A DNA stretch of 64,000 nt from Sphingomonadales bacterium 32-65-25 (GTDB lineage: Bacteria; Pseudomonadota; Alphaproteobacteria; Sphingomonadales; Sphingomonadaceae), in NCBI GenBank assembly GCA_002280855.1, contig NCEU01000002.1:1-64000 (forward strand), in the 5' to 3' direction. The position numbers and the translations under genes are program-made. This document shows, piece after piece, positions 59,206 to 64,000 of this stretch (positions are counted from its first letter, which is position 1; every line of letters starts with the position of its first letter). The notes beneath the pieces were generated by a model, which ran no database searches, was not told the DNA's origin, and saw only the letters and a list, made by a program, of their open reading frames with translations.

Positions 59206-59573
59206 GGCTGGTCATCGTCTACAACGCCAACGAAGGCCTGTTGGCGGGCGCGATGGACAGTCTTCACAAGCTGTTCGCGCCCGCCACCTATCCCTGCAAA
59301 TTGTGCGCGCTCACTTATGGGCTGCTTAGCATGCGTGGCGAATGGCGGCGCTTTCTGGACGGGGTGGGGGTGGAAACGATCTTCCACCACCGCCCGGATT
59401 TTCGCGCCGCCTTCCCGCAGGCAGCTGATTGGCCGCTGCCGCTGATTGCGGTGGAGCAGGACGGGCAACTGGCCGTGCTGATCAGCGCTGCGGATTTCGC
59501 CAGCATCGCCGATCTGTCGCAGTTGATGGCAGAGGTCGCCCGGCGGTTGCCGGGCGCCGCCCGTTTGGCCTGA
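59202..59573 (+). CDS. Hypothetical protein with CxxC motif, 123 aa
   Basis: GTG 59202 overlaps the leuA stop (GTGA), so the protein is coupled to leuA translation. It has VYNANEGLLAGAMDSLHKLF, then PATYPCKLCALTYG with a CxxC, followed by a region read as a beta-alpha fold. Proteins with YPCxLCALTYG occur widely in bacteria and are uncharacterised. A role in leucine synthesis is not supported beyond location. Confidence 0.75.
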   Translation: MRLVIVYNANEGLLAGAMDSLHKLFAPATYPCKLCALTYGLLSMRGEWRRFLDGVGVETIFHHRPDFRAAFPQAADWPLPLIAVEQDGQLAVLISAADFASIADLSQLMAEVARRLPGAARLA

Positions 59574-59582
59574 AGGCGGCGT

Positions 59583-60236
59583 TCAGGCGTCTTCGCGCGC
59601 CGGCACGCTGGGCGGATGCTTCCATTTTTCTCCCTTGCCTTGGGCGGCGGCATATTGCTCGCCGGCGAAGGCCCAGTTGGGCAGCGCATCGAACCAGGCT
59701 TCCAGAAAGCCCTTCCGGTCTTCCTGATGATCCAGATAATAGGCGTGTTCCCACACATCGCAGACGATCAACGGGGTGGACGCGGTTTCGCCGCGCCAGT
59801 CTTCGGCATCGTGGCTCACCGTGATGGCCAGGCCACCGCTGGCATCGGACACCAGCCACACCCAGCCTGATCCGAACTGTGCCACCCCGGCGGCCACGAA
59901 TTCCGCTTTCAGTTCGGCCATTCCGCCCATCTGGGCCGTGATCGCCGCCGCCAGATCACCGGCGGGCGGTGCTGGCGTGTCGGTCATGGCATCCCAGAAG
60001 AAACTGTGATTGCGGGCCTGGGCGGCATTGTTGAACAGTACGCGGTTGCGGGATTTGCCGGCCGCCGCGATCACCGCCTCCAACGTGTCGGGCACGATCT
60101 CCACGGCTTCCAGCAGCGCGTTCAGCGCCTTCACATAGCCGCCGTGATGCTTTTCATGGTGATGGTGCAGCGTGCGCGCCGAGATCACCGGGGCCAGCGC
60201 ATCATGGGGATAGGGCAGTGGGGGAAGAAGGAACAT
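59583..60236 (-). CDS. sodB: Superoxide dismutase (Fe type)
   Basis: A 217-aa superoxide dismutase. Likely metal ligands are His26 (in HHHHEKHHGGY), His77 (NHSFFW), Asp160 and His164 (DVWEHAYYLDH). NNAAQ with Gln73 is the Fe-type outer-sphere glutamine; Mn enzymes have it elsewhere. No signal peptide, so it is cytoplasmic. ATG 60236 follows GGGGGAAGAAGGAAC on the complement. Confidence 0.94.
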   Translation of the reverse strand: MFLLPPLPYPHDALAPVISARTLHHHHEKHHGGYVKALNALLEAVEIVPDTLEAVIAAAGKSRNRVLFNNAAQARNHSFFWDAMTDTPAPPAGDLAAAITAQMGGMAELKAEFVAAGVAQFGSGWVWLVSDASGGLAITVSHDAEDWRGETASTPLIVCDVWEHAYYLDHQEDRKGFLEAWFDALPNWAFAGEQYAAAQGKGEKWKHPPSVPAREDA

Positions 60237-60351
60237 GGGTTTCAACTCCGGCCCCGCCCGCAAGTTGGGCGGGCGCTAAAAAGGGAAACCCAAGGCTACG
60301 CGCTGGCCGCGGCGTGCAGCAGCGCCGGAATCCACGCACGGCCGGGCAGCG

Positions 60352-60846
60352 CTAGCGCAGAAACCCCTGCACCGCGGCCACCTGCTGATCGGTGGGCCAT
60401 GTCGCGTCCACCAGTATGGCAGGTTCGTCGGCGGCGGGCTCTTCCAGGATGGCGAACTGGCTCAGCGTCAGGCTGGCGGGCCAGAAATGGCCGGCGCGGG
60501 CCTGCGCGCGGGCGGTGGCCAGTTCCGGGGTGATGTGGATCAGCACATAGCGCACGGCAGGGTGAGCGGCGTAGAGCGTGTCGCGATAGGCGCGCTTGAG
60601 GGCCGATGCGCTGATCACGCCGCCGGCATCGCCCCATGCCGCCAGTTGCGCCGCACAGGCGGCCAACCACGGCGCGCGGTCTGCATCAGTGAGCGGCTGG
60701 CCGGCGGCCATCTTCGCCTTATTGGCTTCCGGGTGCAGATCATCGCCATCGCGAAAATTGATGCCCAGCGCATCGGCCAGCGCGGCGGCCAGCGTGGTCT
60801 TGCCGCAACCGGCGACGCCGCCCACAACGATCAGCGGCGCGGTCAC
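60352..60846 (-). CDS. gntK: Gluconokinase
   Basis: A 164-aa P-loop kinase phosphorylating gluconate to 6-phosphogluconate. GVAGCGKTTLAAALA is the Walker A, INFRDGDDLHPEANKAKMAAG the substrate motif and ARAGHFWPASLTLSQFAILEEP the lid region, all typical of GntK. GTG 60846 overlaps the stop of the upstream gene (GTGA). Confidence 0.9.
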   Translation of the reverse strand: MTAPLIVVGGVAGCGKTTLAAALADALGINFRDGDDLHPEANKAKMAAGQPLTDADRAPWLAACAAQLAAWGDAGGVISASALKRAYRDTLYAAHPAVRYVLIHITPELATARAQARAGHFWPASLTLSQFAILEEPAADEPAILVDATWPTDQQVAAVQGFLR

Positions 60847-61748
60847 TGCGGTTCGGCGGCCAGTTCGCGGGCCATGGCGCTGATCAATTGCTGGCGCTGG
60901 CGCTGGGCGCTGCGGTTCATCTGCATGGCATAAAGGCCTTTCAGAAAGGCGCGATCCCATACGCTCAGCCCCGTTGGACGCGCCCCGGCGCCGTCAAACA
61001 GGCTCAGCACGCTGGGCACGCCCGGCGCATCGGGCGGCAAGCGCATCGGCGCCAGCATGACCAGCGCGACATAATCCGCCAACGCCTCCAGCGACACACC
61101 GGTGGCCAGTTTCACGTCCACCACCGCCACGCCGGCCTTGGCCCAGATCGACAGGTTGGTATCGACCAGGCTGCTGTTCCAGCTGTTGGTGCCGATCGCA
61201 TCAGGGCCAGCGGGCAGCACATTGCCCAGCGGCATGGCGTTGGAACTGGCGCTGGCCAGCGCGCCGGCATCAACCGTGCCGGCACTGCCACCGGGGCCGG
61301 CCGGCGCCAGAACATGCCACCAGCGCACTGGCAGGGTCGCGCTATCCAGCTGTGAAAACAGCACGGGATCAAAGCGTGGCAGGGCAGAGCGCCGCTTGGC
61401 TTTGACCAAGCCCACCAGCCCGCGCGCATCATCGGTAAACGCCACGGTGAGGTTGGGCTTGCAGCCGGAGTCTGCCGTTTTCAGCCCGGTTTCGGCGACT
61501 GCGGCCTTGATCCGCGCCAACACCAGCGCCGCCACCGCCGGATCGGGGATGCCGCGCACGCTGGCGCAGATCGGCCCCTGCCAGCGGGCATACTGGCCAT
61601 AATTGGGATTGGGCGGCAGCCCGGCGCGGGCATAGGCCGTGCTGGCAACGCGCGCCTGTTCCGGCGTGATGCGGCTGGCCTCCACGGTGATGGCAGCTTC
61701 AGGCTGGGCGGTCGCCAACACAAGGCTTAGCAAGGACATGAGGGGCAT
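60843..61748 (-). CDS. Secreted hypothetical protein, 301 aa
   Basis: A short N-terminal hydrophobic run (LMSLLSLVLATAQ) suggests export. Conserved-looking segments include SLEALADYVALVML, SVLSLFDGAGARPTGLSVWDRAFLKGLY and a glutamine/arginine-rich tail. DUF2927-like proteins have a similar end, but I cannot confirm this. The stop overlaps the gntK start. Function unknown. Confidence 0.7.
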   Translation of the reverse strand: MPLMSLLSLVLATAQPEAAITVEASRITPEQARVASTAYARAGLPPNPNYGQYARWQGPICASVRGIPDPAVAALVLARIKAAVAETGLKTADSGCKPNLTVAFTDDARGLVGLVKAKRRSALPRFDPVLFSQLDSATLPVRWWHVLAPAGPGGSAGTVDAGALASASSNAMPLGNVLPAGPDAIGTNSWNSSLVDTNLSIWAKAGVAVVDVKLATGVSLEALADYVALVMLAPMRLPPDAPGVPSVLSLFDGAGARPTGLSVWDRAFLKGLYAMQMNRSAQRQRQQLISAMARELAAEPQ

Positions 61749-61906
61749 GATCGCCTTTTCCCACAGGCCAGAATCACTTGCAATCGCCGACCCCTTGCCC
61801 CATAGGCCGCGCTTCGCCGTGCCGGGCCTGCCCTGCGCGACGATAGACGCCAGCCGGAGGGGCGTGGGCATTGGGCCCCGTCAACGATCGGCACGAGGAG
61901 AGAGAA

Positions 61907-62356
61907 ATGCCGTTTTACGAGCATGTCTTCCTGGCGCGCCAGGACCTGACCACTGCGCAGGTTGAGACGCTGACGGAAGGCTTCACCAAGGTTCTTGTCG
62001 AAGGCAAGGGCCAGGTTGCAGGCAGCGAATATTGGGGCCTGCGCACGCTGGCCTATCGCATCGCCAAGAACCGCAAGGCCCATTATGTGATGCTCAACAT
62101 CGACGCTCCGGCTTCCGCCGTGGCCGAAATGGAGCGCCAGGTTGGCCTGAACGAAGATATCATCCGTTCCATGACCATCCGTGTCGACGCGCTGTCGGCC
62201 GAACCGTCGGCGATGACCCGCCGCGGTGGTGACCGTGAAGGTGGCCGCGAAGGCGGTCGTGAAGGCCGTGGTGACCGTGAAGGTCGCGGCGATCGTGACG
62301 GCGGTGCCCCGCGTGGTGACCGCGGCGAACGCCCGCGCCGCGAACCGCGCGCTTAA
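61907..62356 (+). CDS. rpsF: 30S ribosomal protein S6 with Arg/Gly-rich tail
   Basis: A 149-aa protein: the S6 fold ([19 protein letters not shown] to SMTIRVDAL, about 1-100) plus a long C-terminal tail of [21 protein letters not shown] repeats. Tails on alphaproteobacterial S6 are usual but variable. ATG 61907 follows GAGGAGAGAG. First gene of the rpsF-rpsR-rplI operon. Confidence 0.96.
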   Translation: MPFYEHVFLARQDLTTAQVETLTEGFTKVLVEGKGQVAGSEYWGLRTLAYRIAKNRKAHYVMLNIDAPASAVAEMERQVGLNEDIIRSMTIRVDALSAEPSAMTRRGGDREGGREGGREGRGDREGRGDRDGGAPRGDRGERPRREPRA

Positions 62357-62368
62357 GGGAGGGATCAG

Positions 62369-62593
62369 ATGGGACGTCCGTTTTTCCGCCGCCGCAAGTC
62401 GTGCCCCTTCGCGGGTCCGAATGCCCCCGCCATCGATTACAAGGACGTGCGCCTGTTGCAGGGCTTCGTTTCTGAACGTGGCAAGATCGTTCCGGCCCGC
62501 ATCACCGCGGTTTCGGCCAAGAAGCAGCGCGAACTGGCCAAGGCCATCAAGCGCGCCCGCCACCTGGGCCTGCTGCCCTATCTGGTGAAGTGA
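62369..62593 (+). CDS. rpsR: 30S ribosomal protein S18
   Basis: A 74-aa protein with [16 protein letters not shown] and the basic [22 protein letters not shown] end that binds S6 and 16S rRNA. It follows rpsF by 12 bases. Confidence 0.97.
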   Translation: MGRPFFRRRKSCPFAGPNAPAIDYKDVRLLQGFVSERGKIVPARITAVSAKKQRELAKAIKRARHLGLLPYLVK

Positions 62594-62605
62594 GGAGCCA
62601 CGCAC

Positions 62606-63190
62606 ATGCATGTCATCCTGCTTGAACGCGTGGAAAAGCTCGGCACCATTGGCGATGTCGTCAATGTGAAGCCGGGTTTCGCCCGCAACTTCCTGCTGCC
62701 GCGCGGCAAAGCGCTGCGCGCCACGGAAGCCAACAAGGCCCGGTTTGAACAAGACCGCGCCCGCATCGAAGCCGACAACGCCAAGCGTCGCGATATCGCC
62801 CGCTCGGAATCGCGCGAGATCGAAGGCGCCAGCGTGGTGATGATCCGCGCTGCGTCGGGCACCGGCCAGCTCTATGGTTCGGTCGCTGCCCGCGATCTGG
62901 CCGAAGCGCTGACCAACGGTGGCCACAAGGCCAACAAGAACCAGATCGTGCTGGACAAGCCGATCAAGACCCTGGGCGTGCACGACGTGAAGGTCGCGCT
63001 GCACCCGGAAGTCGTGGTGCTGGTCAAGGTGAACATCGCCCGTTCGGCCGAAGAAGCCGAACTGCAGGCCAAGGGTGTGGACATTGCCGCCACTGCCGAG
63101 CGCGAGGAAGCGGGCTTCACCGAAGCCTTCGATCCGAACGCCGAACCCGGCACCCTGCCGATGGACGAAGAGCCGGCTGAAGAAGCCTGA
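62606..63190 (+). CDS. rplI: 50S ribosomal protein L9
   Basis: A 194-aa protein with N-terminal [19 protein letters not shown] and [14 protein letters not shown] (23S binding), a long connecting helix, the C-terminal domain ([12 protein letters not shown]), and an acidic tail rich in Glu and Ala. The acidic tail makes it longer than the usual ~150 aa. Last gene of the operon, ended by a clear terminator. Confidence 0.97.
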   Translation: MHVILLERVEKLGTIGDVVNVKPGFARNFLLPRGKALRATEANKARFEQDRARIEADNAKRRDIARSESREIEGASVVMIRAASGTGQLYGSVAARDLAEALTNGGHKANKNQIVLDKPIKTLGVHDVKVALHPEVVVLVKVNIARSAEEAELQAKGVDIAATAEREEAGFTEAFDPNAEPGTLPMDEEPAEEA

Positions 63191-63212
63191 TCGTCCTGAT
63201 GCACTGAAAAAC

Positions 63213-63245
63213 GGGGTCGCAACTGCAAGGTTGCGGCCCCTTTTT
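63213..63245 (+). terminator. Terminator of the rpsF-rpsR-rplI operon
   Basis: GGGGTCGCAA pairs with TTGCGGCCCC around a seven-base loop, followed by TTTTTC. Confidence 0.9.
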
Positions 63246-63283
63246 CTTGCCTGCATGCTTGGCTGCGCCTATGGAACCCGCCC

Positions 63284-63568
63284 ATGACTGACACGCCCGA
63301 AACCGCCCCGGAAACGCCGGCAGAAGCGCCCATCACCGACAGCCCGCCGGATCGCCTGAGTGTGAACCCGCGCAGCGAGTTTCATGATTGGGATCTGCTG
63401 CGCCGCGGCGTGGGCATCCGCTACAACGGTGTCGAGCGCACCAATGTCGAGGAATATTGCATTTCCGAAGGCTGGATCCGCGTTGCCGCTGGCAAGAGCC
63501 TGGATCGCAAGGGCAACCCGCTCACCATCAAGCTGTCGGGCACGATCGAGGCCTGGTACAAGAGCTGA
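63284..63568 (+). CDS. DUF3297 family protein
   Basis: A 94-aa protein: an acidic N-terminal segment, then a compact domain with DWDLLRRGVGIRYNGVERTNVEEY, GWIRVAAGKSLDRKGNPL and IKLSGTIEAWY, the DUF3297 signature. Function unknown; probably cytoplasmic. Confidence 0.9.
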   Translation: MTDTPETAPETPAEAPITDSPPDRLSVNPRSEFHDWDLLRRGVGIRYNGVERTNVEEYCISEGWIRVAAGKSLDRKGNPLTIKLSGTIEAWYKS

Positions 63569-63607
63569 GCGCTTGCATGACCGGCCGCTTCGGCGCGACA
63601 AGCAGCC

Positions 63608-64000
63608 ATGGCCGATCTGTTCCCCGCCGCTGAAAACGCCGTGACGCCGGCCGGCGCGCCGCTGGCCGAACAGCTGCGTCCGCGTACCCTTGCCGAAGTG
63701 GTGGGGCAGGATCATCTCACCGGGCCCGATGGCGCCATCACCCGCATGGTGGCCGCCGGCAGCCTTTCGAGCCTGATCTTCTGGGGCCCGCCCGGCACCG
63801 GCAAGACCACCATCGCCCGCCTGCTCGCCGCGGCCTGTGGCATGCGCTTTGTCGCCATTTCCGCCGTGTTTGCCGGCGTTGCGGACCTGAAGAAATTGTT
63901 TGCCGAGGCGCGCGAGGCGGCGCGGGCGGGCCAGCGCACCCTGTTGTTTGTGGACGAAATCCACCGCTTCAACCGCGCCCAGCAGGATGGTTTCCTGGGG
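63608..64000 (+). CDS. rarA: Replication-associated recombination protein A, N-terminal part (runs off the window)
   Basis: The frame is open to the window edge (131 codons). [20 protein letters not shown] is the typical opening, [16 protein letters not shown] the Walker A, and [19 protein letters not shown] the Walker B/sensor region of RarA/MgsA AAA+ ATPases, which act at stalled replication forks. The ATG follows GACAAGCAGCC. Confidence 0.93.
   Translation, partial: MADLFPAAENAVTPAGAPLAEQLRPRTLAEVVGQDHLTGPDGAITRMVAAGSLSSLIFWGPPGTGKTTIARLLAAACGMRFVAISAVFAGVADLKKLFAEAREAARAGQRTLLFVDEIHRFNRAQQDGFLG

Overview
This 64 kb window is a GC-rich bacterial chromosome segment, most likely from an alphaproteobacterium of the order Sphingomonadales. 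The support is an rrn operon that ends 23S-5S-tRNA-fMet, three secreted proteins with the PEPxxWA form of the PEP-CTERM sorting signal (common in sphingomonads), an alphaproteobacterial LexA box (GTTC-N7-GTTC), DUF2093 and DUF3297 proteins, and large TonB-dependent receptors. A genus close to Sandarakinorhabdus or Polymorphobacter is a guess from the PEP-CTERM content. No phage, integrase, IS transposase or CRISPR array was seen. Nearly all the sequence is densely packed core genome with many 1-4 nt start/stop overlaps.

Layout. 1-0.7 kb: end of an rRNA operon. 0.7-4.8 kb: an unknown protein, a flavin oxidase, a Bor-like lipoprotein, and a TIGR04076/aldo-keto reductase pair. 4.8-6.9 kb: four copies of a hairpin repeat in two inverted pairs, around a TPR-Asp/Asn beta-hydroxylase gene and a small atypical membrane ORF. 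6.9-17.1 kb: cysD-cysNC (makes PAPS), a 1001-aa TonB-dependent receptor, a sulfotransferase-like P-loop protein, a small secreted protein, a second TPR-Asp/Asn hydroxylase and a miniature receptor-like protein without signal peptide. 17-28.7 kb: clpB, a membrane protein, a PQQ-type sugar dehydrogenase, an SDR, ompW behind an FNR-type box, a MAPEG protein, an ester hydrolase/peptidase, an M23 peptidase, DUF2093 and xseA. 28.7-36 kb: purD, an ACAD10/11-like kinase, an M28 peptidase, a DHFR-like protein, a mobile-looking inverted-repeat element, a secreted TonB-C protein, a CorC-type protein and an OmpA lipoprotein. 36-41 kb: pheT, pheS, a PEP-CTERM protein, rplT, rpmI. 41-51 kb: a VOC protein behind a LexA box, yqgE, peroxiredoxin, a Tat-type molybdopterin oxidoreductase subunit, hemH, an acetoacetyl-CoA reductase-like SDR, serB and miaA. 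51-59.6 kb: a small C-anchored protein, a PEP-CTERM gene behind a sigma-54 promoter, ilvB-ilvN-ilvC, another PEP-CTERM gene, DUF2721, and leuA behind a probable leucine-rich leader peptide. 59.6-64 kb: sodB, gntK, a secreted protein, rpsF-rpsR-rplI, DUF3297 and the start of rarA.

Two functional groups stand out. Branched-chain amino acid synthesis is almost contiguous (ilvBNC then leuA). The 5-17 kb region combines PAPS synthesis, a sulfotransferase-like protein, two soluble Asp/Asn beta-hydroxylases and two receptor-type proteins. I infer that this may be a protein or substrate modification locus linked to TonB-dependent uptake; it is the best candidate here for an undescribed system, but the link rests on gene order and family assignment only.
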